A DNA stretch of 64,000 bases from Allopusillimonas sp048270225 (GCA_048270225.1 JBLWTG010000003.1:385517-449516); one strand, 5' to 3'; counted from the stretch's first letter, positions 43,121 through 51,989 are shown. Program-made: numbers and translations. Notes: a model not told the origin generated them from the letters alone.

Positions 43121-43855
43121 ATGATAGATATCAAACAAGTCAGCAAATGGTATGGGCAGACACAGGTGCTGAACGAATGCAGTACAGAGGTTGCCAGCGG
43201 CGAGGTGGTGGTTGTGTGCGGCCCATCCGGATCGGGCAAATCCACCCTGATCAAGACAGTGAATGGACTGGAGCCCTTTCAGAAGGGCGAGATATTCGTC
43301 GATGGCGTGTCAGTGGGCGCCAAGTCCACCGACCTGCCCAAGCTGCGCGCGCGCATTGGCATGGTTTTTCAGAGTTTCGAGCTCTTCCCGCACCTGACGG
43401 TCATGCAGAACCTCATCCTGGCTCAGGAAAAAGTCCTGAACCGCAGCAGCGCGGACGCCAGGGCGCGCGCGGTTGTCCTGCTTGAACGGGTGGGGCTTGC
43501 CGCACACCAGGATAAATATCCCGGCCAGCTGTCAGGCGGCCAGCAGCAACGCGTGGCGATTGCCCGTGCCCTGGCGATGGACCCAGTCGCCATGCTGTTC
43601 GACGAGCCTACCTCCGCCCTGGATCCCGAAATGGTGACCGAAGTGCTGGATGTCATGGTCGACCTGGCCAAGGATGGCATGACCATGATGGTGGTTACGC
43701 ACGAAATGGGGTTTGCCCGTAAAGTGGCGGACCGCGTGGTGTTCATGGACATGGGAAAAATCGTCGAAGACTGCAGCAACGAAGAATTTTTCGGCAATCT
43801 GCAGGCCCGGTCCGAGCGGGCCCAGCTTTTCCTCTCCAAAATCCTGCCGCATTGA
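43121..43855 (+). CDS. gltL: glutamate/aspartate ABC transporter ATP-binding protein GltL
   Basis: A 244-residue ATPase of the polar amino acid importers. Walker A GPSGSGKST near residue 38, LSGGQQQRVAIARAL near 137, and Walker B MLFDEPTSALDPE. The start follows GGAG. It completes the importer; convergent with the AceE-like gene, with 68 bp between stops. Confidence 0.94.
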   Translation: MIDIKQVSKWYGQTQVLNECSTEVASGEVVVVCGPSGSGKSTLIKTVNGLEPFQKGEIFVDGVSVGAKSTDLPKLRARIGMVFQSFELFPHLTVMQNLILAQEKVLNRSSADARARAVVLLERVGLAAHQDKYPGQLSGGQQQRVAIARALAMDPVAMLFDEPTSALDPEMVTEVLDVMVDLAKDGMTMMVVTHEMGFARKVADRVVFMDMGKIVEDCSNEEFFGNLQARSERAQLFLSKILPH

Positions 43856-43923
43856 GTTGACGGCAGGCCGCTGAGCTGGCTGCGTGGGCAGACGGCGAGG
43901 GCTCCCCAGTCCACTGTTGCACG

Positions 43924-46653
43924 CTATGTCGTCGTGTTGATCTGCTGGCCGAGCAGGCGACGGGCCACCTGCGCAATATGCTGCGCATCCACGCCGAAAA
44001 ACTGTCGCAGTTCGCTGCGGGTGTCGCTGCGGCCAAAGCCGTCGGTGCCCAGTGTGACGTAGCGGCGATCAGGCGGCAAATAGGCGCGTATCGATTCAGG
44101 CACCAGTCGCACATAGTCGGTGGCCGCAATGATCGGGCCTGCGCAGTCACCGAGCAGCCTGGCAATATACGATAGCCTGTCGGCATCGGCATCGGCATCG
44201 GCATCGGCATCGGCATCCGTATCAGCATCCGCGTGCAGAGCCTGTTCTTCGCAGTGCCGGCCTTCGCGCGCCAGCTCGCTCCAGCTGGTGACGCTCACGA
44301 TATCGCTGGCGATGCCATGCCTGGCCAATGTCTCGGCGGCCTTGATGACTTCCATCAGAATGGCGCCCGACCCCATCAGTGTGACGCGTGGTCCTGTGAC
44401 GTTCGTGCCGCTGCCGACGGTTGTTGCGTCCTGTTCCGCAGTGTTGTCCGCGCCCGCTTCTATCCTGGCATGCAGGTAGGCGCCCTGCAGCACTTGTTCA
44501 TGCACGGCTTCGGGCAGCGCAGGCTGGGCATAGTTTTCGTTCATCACGGTGATGTAGTAGAAAACGTCGCGCTGCGCCTGCAGCATTTCACGCATGCCAT
44601 GGTCTATGATCACGGCCAGTTCGCCGGCAAACGCGGGATCATAGGCCTTGCAGTTGGGAATGGTCGAGGCGGCCAGATGGCTGCTGCCATCCTGGTGCTG
44701 CAGACCTTCCCCGCCCAGGGTGGTGCGTCCGGACGTTGCGCCAATCAGGAAGCCGCGCGGCCGCTGATCGGCGGCAGCCCAGATCAGGTCGCCCACGCGC
44801 TGGAAGCCAAACATGGAGTAATACACATAGAAGGGCAGCATGGGCGTGCCATGCACGCTGTAGCTGGTGGCCGCTGCCACCCAGCTCGAGATGGCACCGG
44901 CCTCGCTGATGCCTTCCTCCAGTATCTGCCCGTCCAGCGCTTCGCGGTAGGTCAGCATTGAGCCTATGTCTTCGGGCTCATAGCGTTGACCTACGCTGGA
45001 GTAAATGCCGACCTGCTTGAACAGATTGGCCATGCCGAAGGTACGGGCTTCGTCGGCAACAATGGGCACGATGCGCTGGCCCAGCTGTTTGTCGCGCAGC
45101 AGCGCACCCAGCATGCGCACAAACGCCATGGTGGTCGACATGGCCCGGCCGTCCGACTCGATGGCAAACCGCGCATAGCTGGCGATGTCGGGCACGGGAA
45201 TCTTGGCTGCATCGGTGCGCCGGGCGGGAAGATATCCCCCCAGCGCCTGGCGGCGCGCATGAAGATAACGCATTTCTGCACTCTCTTCATCGGGCTTGAG
45301 GAAGGCAAGCTGCCGCACCTGCTCATCGTTCAGCGGCAAGCTGAATCGATCGCGGAAGCCCAGCAGGTCCTGCTCGTCGAACTTCTTTTGCGAGTGCGTG
45401 GTCATGCGCCCCTGGCCGGCGCTGCCCATGCCATAGCCTTTCTTGGTATGAGCCAGGATGACGGTGGGCCTGCCGACATGACTGGCCGCCAGCGCATAGG
45501 CGGCGTAGATTTTCACCAGATCATGGCCGCCCCGGCGCAACTGATCGATCTGCTCGTCCGTCAGCCCTTGCACCAGGCGCGTCAGCGCTTCATTCTGCCC
45601 GAAAAAGTGTTCGCGATTGTATTGACCGTCCTTGGCCGCAAAAGTCTGCATCTGGCCGTCGACCGTTTGCGACAGCGCGCGGACCAGAGACCCGCTCAGG
45701 TCACGGGCGAACAAGCCATCCCAGTCGCTGCCCCACAGCAGTTTGACCACATTCCATCCCGCGCCCGTGAACAGCTTTTCCAGCTCGCTGATGATGCAGC
45801 CGTTGCCGCGCACGGGTCCGTCCAGCCGCTGCAGATTGCAGTTCACCACCCAAACGAGATTGTCCAGGCCTTCGCGGGCTGCCAGCGTCAGTGCACTCAT
45901 GGACTCCGGCTCATCCATCTCGCCATCGCCGAACACGCCCCACACCTTGCGGCCCGTGCAGTCCAGCAACTGGCGATGCGTCAGATAGCGCATGAAGCGT
46001 GCATGGTAAATGGAGCTGATCGGGCCTATGCCCATGGAGCCGGTCGGAAACTGCCAGAAATCCGGCATCAGATAAGGGTGGGGGTAGCTGGACAGGCCGC
46101 GCGCGCCATGGCGCGGCCCGCGCAGCTCCTGGCGATAATGGGCCAGATCGTTTTCGTTCAGGCGCCCTTCCAGGAAGGCGCGCGCATATACGCCCGGTGC
46201 GCTGTGCGGTTGAAAAAACACCAGATCGCCCCGGTGTCCGCTGTCGTCATTGCGTGCATGAAAGAAATGATTGAATCCGACCTCGAACAGATCCGCTGCG
46301 CTGGCATAGCTGGCGATATGCCCGCCCAGTTCGCCATAGGCGGCATTGGCGCGTACCACCATGGCCAGGGCATTCCAGCGCATCATGGTGCCGAGCCGCT
46401 GCTCCAGATTCAGATCGCCGGGAAAGTCCGGCTGCTGATCTGCCGCCACGGTGTTGACATGGGCTGTCTGACTGCTGGGCCGCCAGCCTACTTGCCTGTC
46501 GCATGCCAGCTGCTGCAGCTCCGCCAGGAGGAATACGGCTCGTTGCGGACCGCTGGCATCGAGCAGCGACAGGAAGGCATCGCGCCATTCGACGGTTTCT
46601 TCGGGATCGATGTCGATGGCGGGGGTATCATGGCTATAGGCATTCATCAGCAT
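43924..46653 (-). CDS. 2-oxoacid dehydrogenase E1, AceE/MdeB-like
   Basis: About 909 residues of the homodimeric pyruvate dehydrogenase E1 type. The TPP motif GDGEMDEPES (about residues 237-246) and NCNLQRLDGPVRGNG are intact. No E2 (aceF) or E3 (lpd) gene is adjacent, and an Lrp regulator is divergent, which resembles the methionine-catabolic mdeB/mdeR arrangement of Pseudomonas putida (2-oxobutyrate dehydrogenase E1). Two oddities: the conserved DGHSH motif reads DGSSH, and a (Asp-Ala)n run encoded by a hexanucleotide repeat lies in the C-terminal domain. ATG at 46653 is chosen (AGGTG upstream); GTG at 46662 and ATG at 46647 are possible. Confidence 0.85.
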   Translation of the reverse strand: MLMNAYSHDTPAIDIDPEETVEWRDAFLSLLDASGPQRAVFLLAELQQLACDRQVGWRPSSQTAHVNTVAADQQPDFPGDLNLEQRLGTMMRWNALAMVVRANAAYGELGGHIASYASAADLFEVGFNHFFHARNDDSGHRGDLVFFQPHSAPGVYARAFLEGRLNENDLAHYRQELRGPRHGARGLSSYPHPYLMPDFWQFPTGSMGIGPISSIYHARFMRYLTHRQLLDCTGRKVWGVFGDGEMDEPESMSALTLAAREGLDNLVWVVNCNLQRLDGPVRGNGCIISELEKLFTGAGWNVVKLLWGSDWDGLFARDLSGSLVRALSQTVDGQMQTFAAKDGQYNREHFFGQNEALTRLVQGLTDEQIDQLRRGGHDLVKIYAAYALAASHVGRPTVILAHTKKGYGMGSAGQGRMTTHSQKKFDEQDLLGFRDRFSLPLNDEQVRQLAFLKPDEESAEMRYLHARRQALGGYLPARRTDAAKIPVPDIASYARFAIESDGRAMSTTMAFVRMLGALLRDKQLGQRIVPIVADEARTFGMANLFKQVGIYSSVGQRYEPEDIGSMLTYREALDGQILEEGISEAGAISSWVAAATSYSVHGTPMLPFYVYYSMFGFQRVGDLIWAAADQRPRGFLIGATSGRTTLGGEGLQHQDGSSHLAASTIPNCKAYDPAFAGELAVIIDHGMREMLQAQRDVFYYITVMNENYAQPALPEAVHEQVLQGAYLHARIEAGADNTAEQDATTVGSGTNVTGPRVTLMGSGAILMEVIKAAETLARHGIASDIVSVTSWSELAREGRHCEEQALHADADTDADADADADADADRLSYIARLLGDCAGPIIAATDYVRLVPESIRAYLPPDRRYVTLGTDGFGRSDTRSELRQFFGVDAQHIAQVARRLLGQQINTTT
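44181..44216. repeat. hexanucleotide tandem repeat, six copies of CGGCAT
   Basis: Six perfect CGGCAT units are followed by degenerate ones (CCGTAT, CAGCAT). On the coding (minus) strand it specifies alternating Asp-Ala inside the AceE-like protein. Unit length is a multiple of three, so copy changes lengthen or shorten the protein without a frameshift. Confidence 0.95.
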
Positions 46654-46792
46654 GTCGGGCACCTGGCTTGGTATTCAGCAGAGATAGGCAACCCTCATTC
46701 TGCCCTCAAGCTGAACGAATGTGCTTTCGAAATATAAGACCGCGCGCCACTATTTCGGCATAAAATGCTAAGAAAATCGAGTTTGGAGGTAT

Positions 46793-47254
46793 ATGAAGCT
46801 TGATGCTACCGATTTGCGCATACTCGAAGAGCTGCAGCGCGATGCTTCGCTCAGCAATGTCGAATTGGCGCGGCGCATTCATTTGTCGCCTTCTCCCTGT
46901 CTGGCACGGGTCAAGGCGCTGGAGGCCGCCAATGTCATCCGGCGCTATGTGGCGCTGGTCGATCCGCCCGCTTTGGGGCTGGGGCTGAATGTGTTTATTT
47001 CCATCAGCCTCAAGTCTCAGGACAAGCAGGCGCTGGCCGATTTCGAACATCGCATCGGTGCGCATGAGGAGGTCATGGAGTGCTATCTCATGACCGGCAA
47101 TGCCGATTACCTGATACGCGTTGCCGTGACGGATATCGGCGCCCTGGAGCATTTTATTCTGGAGCACCTCACCTCTATCCCCGGCATAGACAAGATACGA
47201 TCCAGTTTTGCGTTAAAGCAGGTGTCTTACAAGACGGCGTTGCCTTTGCGCTAG
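46793..47254 (+). CDS. Lrp/AsnC family transcriptional regulator
   Basis: A 153-residue Lrp-type regulator: N-terminal HTH (residues 5-55, ILEELQRDASLSNVELARRIHLS) and C-terminal RAM ligand domain (about 70-150). It is divergent from the AceE-like gene, about 140 bp between starts, so it probably regulates it in response to an amino acid or 2-oxoacid. In P. putida the Lrp-family MdeR activates the similar mdeB. Confidence 0.92.
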   Translation: MKLDATDLRILEELQRDASLSNVELARRIHLSPSPCLARVKALEAANVIRRYVALVDPPALGLGLNVFISISLKSQDKQALADFEHRIGAHEEVMECYLMTGNADYLIRVAVTDIGALEHFILEHLTSIPGIDKIRSSFALKQVSYKTALPLR

Positions 47255-47295
47255 GCGGCGACGAGTAGATCATTCACCCCGCACCCACAGCCGCG

Positions 47296-48216
47296 CTATG
47301 GTTTGTGCACCTCCGAGGTGAGCTCGGTATGCGCGAGTGCCTCGACGAGCTTGGCGACAGCGGTATGGTCCTGACCAGGGCCCAGCAATCCTGCGGAGCT
47401 CGCCCACAGTTCGCGGCACAAGGATGAAAACGGCGCGGGCGTGGAAGCGTCCTCGGCGATGCCCAGCGCGATGGTGAGATCCTTGACCATGAGGTCCAGG
47501 CCAAAGCCGGAGTTGAACTTGCGGGATAGAACAAACTGCTTGAATTTCTTTTGCGTGGAATTGTTCATGCCCGTGGAAGCATTGAGCACATCAACCATGA
47601 CATCGGGGGACAGCCCAAAGCGATGTCCGATCATGAGTGCTTCGATGCCGATCAGAAAGCCGCCTGCCGAAACCAGATTGTTCAATGCTTTCATGGCATG
47701 GGCCGAGCCAACATCGCCGGTATGGGAAACCGACTTACCCATGCACGCCAGTACGGGTCTTGCCTTTTCTACATCGTTGTCGCGCCCGCCCACCATGATG
47801 GAAAGCTCGCCGCTAATTGCGCGCGAGACCCCGCCGGACACGGGGGCATCCAGTAATGCGCCGCCAGCTTCGTGAACAAGCTGTGCCAGCTTCTTGGTAT
47901 GGCTGGGTACGCCGGAACTCATCTCGAGGATGAGCGTGCCCGGCTTGAGCGAGGCCAGCACGCCCTGGGGCCCAGCCAGAACCTGCTCCACAATGGCACT
48001 GGTGGGGAGCATGGTAATGATGAGGTCGCTTTGCGCGGCCAGTTCGGCGCCGCACGAGGCGACCGCAGCAGAGGCGGTTTGCGCGAACGCATCGGCCGTC
48101 TGGCGGTTGGCATCCATGACGACAAGGTCGTATCCTGCCTTGCGAAGGCAACTGGCCATAGGACTGCCCATGCTTCCTATGCCGATAAAGCCAATGGTCT
48201 GTGAGGCGCTCATCAT
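47296..48216 (-). CDS. beta-hydroxyacid dehydrogenase (3-hydroxyisobutyrate / tartronate semialdehyde reductase family)
   Basis: A 306-residue NAD(P)-dependent dehydrogenase. The N-terminal Rossmann motif is GFIGIGSMGSPMA (residues 9-21), the substrate loop DAPVSGGV (123-130), and the catalytic lysine K176 in MKALNNLVSAGG. It has the length and motif order of 3-hydroxyisobutyrate, tartronate-semialdehyde and related dehydrogenases; the exact substrate is not predictable. Co-directional with the following carboxymuconolactone-decarboxylase-like gene (3 bp apart), probably one operon under the divergent GntR regulator. Confidence 0.9.
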   Translation of the reverse strand: MMSASQTIGFIGIGSMGSPMASCLRKAGYDLVVMDANRQTADAFAQTASAAVASCGAELAAQSDLIITMLPTSAIVEQVLAGPQGVLASLKPGTLILEMSSGVPSHTKKLAQLVHEAGGALLDAPVSGGVSRAISGELSIMVGGRDNDVEKARPVLACMGKSVSHTGDVGSAHAMKALNNLVSAGGFLIGIEALMIGHRFGLSPDVMVDVLNASTGMNNSTQKKFKQFVLSRKFNSGFGLDLMVKDLTIALGIAEDASTPAPFSSLCRELWASSAGLLGPGQDHTAVAKLVEALAHTELTSEVHKP

Positions 48217-48219
48217 GTC

Positions 48220-48636
48220 TCAATCCGTGGTTTTCTGGAATGCGCCTTCTTCTTCAAGCACTTGATTGGCGACTTTGAATGCGTCCAGCCCGGCAGGAAT
48301 GCCGCAGTACACGGTGGCCTGCAGCAGAATTTCCTTGATTTCGTCGACCGTCACGCCATTGGTCAATGCGCCTTTGACGTGCAGTTTGATTTCGGCGGGG
48401 CGGTTCAGGGCGGTGAGCATGGCCAGATTGAGCATGCTGCGTGTCTTGCGTTCGAGGCCGGGCCGGTTCCAGGCATAGCCCCAGCACCACTCTGTGGTGA
48501 TGTGCTGGAAATTCATCATGAAGTCGTTGGCTTTGGCCAATGAACCATCGACATACTCCGCGCCCAGCACTTCACGGCGGGTCTTCAGGCCTTGCTGAAA
48601 CAAGGAGTCGAGTGGGTTGCTGTCCGCGTTGTTCAT
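48220..48636 (-). CDS. carboxymuconolactone decarboxylase family protein
   Basis: A 138-residue protein of the CMD/AhpD-like alpha-helical family. The motif order matches PcaC-like members: EWCWGYAWNRPGLERKTRS near residues 49-67, EIKLHVKGALTNGVT near 82-96, and EILLQATVYCGIPAG near 101-115. The CxxC of AhpD peroxidases is absent, so decarboxylation or an unknown reaction is more likely. First gene of its operon, 27 bp from a GntR-type operator. Confidence 0.85.
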   Translation of the reverse strand: MNNADSNPLDSLFQQGLKTRREVLGAEYVDGSLAKANDFMMNFQHITTEWCWGYAWNRPGLERKTRSMLNLAMLTALNRPAEIKLHVKGALTNGVTVDEIKEILLQATVYCGIPAGLDAFKVANQVLEEEGAFQKTTD

Positions 48637-48662
48637 ATTGCCATCCCTTCAAGAAAATAAAG

Positions 48663-48681
48663 TTGTCGTATTGTACGACAA
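48663..48681. promoter_or_regulatory. GntR (FCD) operator between the CMD gene and gntR
   Basis: Perfect inverted repeat TTGTCGTA-TTG-TACGACAA. Its right part, TTGTACGACAA, fits the T-N-GT-N3-AC-N-A operator pattern of FCD-family GntR regulators. It lies between the two divergent genes, suggesting control of both. Confidence 0.7.
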
Positions 48682-48807
48682 TAATATTGTGGTTTGTATG
48701 TTTTTTTGAGGTCGGCGCTCTATACTGTCGGCAGCATCGGCACGCGCGTCGGAGTACGTCAAAGGGGTGATAGCATTGCTCACTGCGTCAGCACACAAGA
48801 AAACAGC

Positions 48808-49488
48808 ATGAATACACCATCCGATCTTTATATCCCGCGTGAAAACAGCTCTTTGCGGCAGAAAGTGACGGATCGCCTGCGCGAGGCGATCCTGACCGGC
48901 CTGTTCGAGCCGGGGCAAAAGCTTGTCGAGCGCGACCTGTGCGAAATGCTGGGCATAAGCCGGACCGTGCTAAGGGAGTCGCTCCAGCACCTGGGCGCGG
49001 AAGGCCTGATTACCAATATTCTGCATAAAGGCCCTGTCGTGGCCACCATCAGTTTCGAGGAAGCCAGGGATATTTATGCGGTGCGGCAGGCGCTTGAGGC
49101 GCTGGCTGGCGAGGGGTTTGCGCTCAATGCCAGTGAGCAGCAGATCGGCCGGTTGCGCGCAGCCCTGGACAAGCTGGAGGCAATCAATACGGGGGATTCA
49201 ACCTACACTCTGCTGGATGCCAAGAATGATTTTTACAAGATTCTGCTTGAGGGTTGCGGCAACGCGGTGGCCGGCAGCATGCTGACGCTGCTGAACAATC
49301 GCGTCACCATATTGCGGCGGATGTCCTTGTCTGCGCCAGGGAGGCTGCCTCAAACGTTGAAGGAACTGACCCAAATCGTAGAGGCCATCGAGCGGCGTGA
49401 TGGCAAGCGTGCCCGAAAGCTGTGCGGCGAGCATGTTGCCAAGGCCGCCGCTATTGCACTGAAGAGTCTTGAAGCGGCTTCGTCATAA
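48808..49488 (+). CDS. GntR family regulator, FCD subfamily
   Basis: A 226-residue regulator with an N-terminal winged HTH (about 15-75, LREAILTGLFEPGQKLVERDL and SRTVLRESLQHL) and a helical FCD ligand domain (about 85-215). The ATG at 48808 is used; upstream in-frame codons give no plausible protein. It divergently faces the CMD/beta-hydroxyacid dehydrogenase pair and shares a palindromic operator with it. Its 3' end overlaps the convergent YdjM-like gene by 38 bp. Confidence 0.9.
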   Translation: MNTPSDLYIPRENSSLRQKVTDRLREAILTGLFEPGQKLVERDLCEMLGISRTVLRESLQHLGAEGLITNILHKGPVVATISFEEARDIYAVRQALEALAGEGFALNASEQQIGRLRAALDKLEAINTGDSTYTLLDAKNDFYKILLEGCGNAVAGSMLTLLNNRVTILRRMSLSAPGRLPQTLKELTQIVEAIERRDGKRARKLCGEHVAKAAAIALKSLEAASS

Positions 49489-50548
49489 GTGATTCCCATT
49501 GCGCCAGCGGAAACGCCGGCGCCTGCTGCCAGATTCGCCGCGTTGCCAGGCCCAATGCCTCGATCCCCCGGTTGCGCGGCCAGTATGCGGGGGTGATGGC
49601 CTGCCAGCCATGGTCCTGTGGTCTGCGCTCTGCCACGACAAAGCGAAAGGTGTAAAAGCCAGTGGCCAGTCCCATGCGCAAATCGGTGACGACCAGTTTG
49701 CCATCGATCTCGTCATAGCGCAGCCAGTTGCCCGTGAACCATTGCAGCCCGGCCAACGCCTGCGCGGCGTCCGCAGCGCCGCCCGCCTGTGGAGACGCCA
49801 GGAATTGGCGCGCGAGCCCGGTATTGAGCGGCAGGCGTATATATTCGGGCGGCTTGCGGTCCAGAATGCTGGAGATGGCTTCGATGTAGTGGTCGTCGTC
49901 CGTGCGCGCCACGACGCGCCACAGCAGGATGTTGAAGGGCTCGGGCGTCGAGAACACCGTCTGCACGCGGACGCCTTCCTGCGCGAGCAGGCGTTGCACG
50001 CGCGCCTGGATCACAGTCTTGATGCCGACCGACATTGCCAGATAGAACGCGCACCATGCCAGGGCCCAGCCCAGGGCCTTCCAGGTGCGGGGCCTGTTGC
50101 CCACAATGGCCGCGGCGACCACGGTGCAGAACAGCGGCACCGTGAAAAAAGGATCGATGATGAAAATGCTGGACCAACTGGTGGGCGTGGGGTGCATCGG
50201 CCACCATAGCTGAGTGCCATATGAAGTGAAGGCGTCCAGCAAGGGGTGGGTGCACAGTACCAGCCACAGCGTGAGAAACAGGCGCCGGGCGCTGTAGTCG
50301 ATGTTGGGCCGCCATCGCCGATATAGCCATGTCAGCAGCAGCGCGAGAAACGACAGCACAAACAGCGAGTGCGAGAAACCGCGATGATTGATCATGCCCG
50401 AGATCGGGTCGCCATGATCAATGAATACATCCAGATCGGGGAGGGTAGCCAGTAGCGCGCCGGCGGCCAGGGCTTTGCGGCCATGGAAGCGGCCAAGCAG
50501 GGCGCCTTGTATGCCGGCGCCGAGCACGGCCTGCGTGAGAGAATCCAT
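49451..50548 (-). CDS. YdjM-like membrane-bound metal-dependent hydrolase (DUF457)
   Basis: A 365-residue inner-membrane protein. The N-terminus MDSLTQAVLGAGIQGALLG and the His/Asp-rich segments PDLDVFIDHGD, HRGFSHSL and HPLLDAFTSYG match the LexA-regulated YdjM family, in which they probably bind metal. About four to five transmembrane helices in residues 1-190, then a soluble C-terminal domain. The gene overlaps the end of gntR by 38 bp. Function unknown; often linked to the SOS response. Confidence 0.85.
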   Translation of the reverse strand: MDSLTQAVLGAGIQGALLGRFHGRKALAAGALLATLPDLDVFIDHGDPISGMINHRGFSHSLFVLSFLALLLTWLYRRWRPNIDYSARRLFLTLWLVLCTHPLLDAFTSYGTQLWWPMHPTPTSWSSIFIIDPFFTVPLFCTVVAAAIVGNRPRTWKALGWALAWCAFYLAMSVGIKTVIQARVQRLLAQEGVRVQTVFSTPEPFNILLWRVVARTDDDHYIEAISSILDRKPPEYIRLPLNTGLARQFLASPQAGGAADAAQALAGLQWFTGNWLRYDEIDGKLVVTDLRMGLATGFYTFRFVVAERRPQDHGWQAITPAYWPRNRGIEALGLATRRIWQQAPAFPLAQWESLMTKPLQDSSVQ

Positions 50549-50561
50549 GTGCCCCTTGGTG

Positions 50562-50906
50562 CTAGCTGCAGTTGACGCTGATGACGATGTCCTGTTCGTC
50601 CAGGCGAAGATTCAGTCGCTGAGGGTTGTATTCCATTGTGATGACGTCGGTGGGGCGCAAGGCGCGGGCAAGCTTGGCCTGGGCCCGCTGGCGCGCGGTG
50701 TCGAGCAGGCCGGGACTGAATTTTTGTCCTACGATGTTTTCAACCGAATCGGCGTTGCAGGTCTTCTCGCTGGATGACGTGTCGCTCGCGCTGATGCCGG
50801 GCGCGGAGGAGGCGGTATCGGTGGCGGAGATGTCCGGGGCGTGGCTTGCGCAGCCTGCCACGAAGGCCAGGGCAGCCAAGGATCCGGTTATCAGTTTCCA
50901 GGTCAT
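50562..50906 (-). CDS. lipoprotein with I78-type peptidase inhibitor domain
   Basis: A 114-residue lipoprotein: signal peptide with lipobox FVAGC (C19), a Ser/Thr/Ala-rich linker (about 20-47) and a small domain beginning CNADSVENIVGQ and ending in RLNLRLDEQDIVISVNC, as in the I78 inhibitor family. Two cysteines (C50 and C113) probably form a disulfide. Located at the outer membrane or periplasm; likely inhibits serine proteases. Followed 13 bp later by the YdjM-like gene. Confidence 0.8.
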   Translation of the reverse strand: MTWKLITGSLAALAFVAGCASHAPDISATDTASSAPGISASDTSSSEKTCNADSVENIVGQKFSPGLLDTARQRAQAKLARALRPTDVITMEYNPQRLNLRLDEQDIVISVNCS

Positions 50907-51002
50907 GGGCGGTTCCTTTCAATGGAAGACATTGGATTCCATCATACTGGAAACAGCATGGGGACCGATAACGGTAAAATCATGCATCTACCTTGGTATT
51001 TC

Positions 51003-51989
51003 ATGCTTATGTCCAGATTTCTCGTTGCCGCCCTGTATAAATTCGTCAAGATTGCAGATTACTGCGAACTCCAGGCCCCTTTGCTGGCGTTTTGCGAAGC
51101 GCGTGGCGTCAAGGGCACGCTGCTGCTCGCGCACGAAGGCATCAATGGCACCATTGCGGGGCCGGAGCAGGGGTTGCGGGAAGTATTGTCCTATTTGCAG
51201 CAAGACCCGCGCCTGGCCGGGCTCGAGCATAAAGAATCCTGGGCGGACGCCATGCCGTTTTATCGCATGAAGGTCAAGCTCAAGCGCGAAATCGTGACCA
51301 TGGGTGTGCCGGATATCGAGCCCACCACCATGGCAGGCGCTTACGTGCAGCCACAGGAGTGGAACGCGCTGATCGATGACCCGGAGGTCGTAGTGGTCGA
51401 CGTGCGTAATGACTACGAGGTTTCCATCGGCACCTTCCGGGGCGCGGTCAATCCGCACACGACGAGTTTTTCGGAGTTCCCGAATTGGGTGCAGGAGCAG
51501 TCCTCGGAGGGCGGCGTGCTGGCCGGCGGCGCTCGCGTGGCCATGTTCTGCACGGGCGGCATTCGCTGCGAGAAATCCACCGCCTACCTGCGTTCGCAGG
51601 GTTTTGACGAGGTCTATCATCTTCAGGGCGGCATTCTCAAGTACCTGGAAACCGTCCCTGCCGAGCAAAGCCTCTGGGATGGGCAGTGTTTTGTTTTCGA
51701 CGAGCGTGTTTCCGTGGGGCACGGCCTGGAGCCGGGCGACTATGAACTGTGCCGCGCCTGCCGCCTGCCGCTCAGCGCGGAGGACAAGGCCTCGCCTCAT
51801 TACCTGGAAGGCGTCAGCTGTCCGCACTGCCACGACAGGCTTACGCCCGAACAAAAACAGCGCTTTATGGAACGCCAGAAGCAGGTTGAACTTGCGCGCC
51901 AGCGCAAGCAGCGCCATATTGGCGTTCGACTCGAAAAAACCGCCAGTGCGCCGCAGAATGGCGATCCGGCCAAGCCTGTGGCCGGCTGA
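51003..51989 (+). CDS. trhO: tRNA uridine 5-hydroxylation protein TrhO (rhodanese family)
   Basis: About 328 residues of the TrhO/YceA family, which hydroxylates U34 in certain tRNAs. N-terminal acylphosphatase-like domain (RGVKGTLLLAHEGINGTIAG), central rhodanese domain with FCTGGIRCEKS (catalytic Cys about 183 and 188), and a C-terminal zinc-like cysteine region (CRACRLPL, CPHC). Start at 51003 or 51009 (an ATG at 50982 is also in frame). Overlaps the GST gene by 1 bp. Confidence 0.93.
   Translation: MLMSRFLVAALYKFVKIADYCELQAPLLAFCEARGVKGTLLLAHEGINGTIAGPEQGLREVLSYLQQDPRLAGLEHKESWADAMPFYRMKVKLKREIVTMGVPDIEPTTMAGAYVQPQEWNALIDDPEVVVVDVRNDYEVSIGTFRGAVNPHTTSFSEFPNWVQEQSSEGGVLAGGARVAMFCTGGIRCEKSTAYLRSQGFDEVYHLQGGILKYLETVPAEQSLWDGQCFVFDERVSVGHGLEPGDYELCRACRLPLSAEDKASPHYLEGVSCPHCHDRLTPEQKQRFMERQKQVELARQRKQRHIGVRLEKTASAPQNGDPAKPVAG

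Noticed and set aside
44181..44228. A CRISPR-like or short-repeat array
   Set aside because: Units are only 6 bp, contiguous with no spacers, and encode an in-frame Asp-Ala run within a protein.
43924..46653. The main pyruvate dehydrogenase aceE of the organism
   Set aside because: aceF and lpd are absent, the regulator is Lrp-type, and a conserved motif is altered, so a specialised E1 is more likely.
44986..46737. A 583-codon open frame opposite the AceE-like gene
   Set aside because: It is antisense to a protein with an intact TPP motif and has no recognisable domain.
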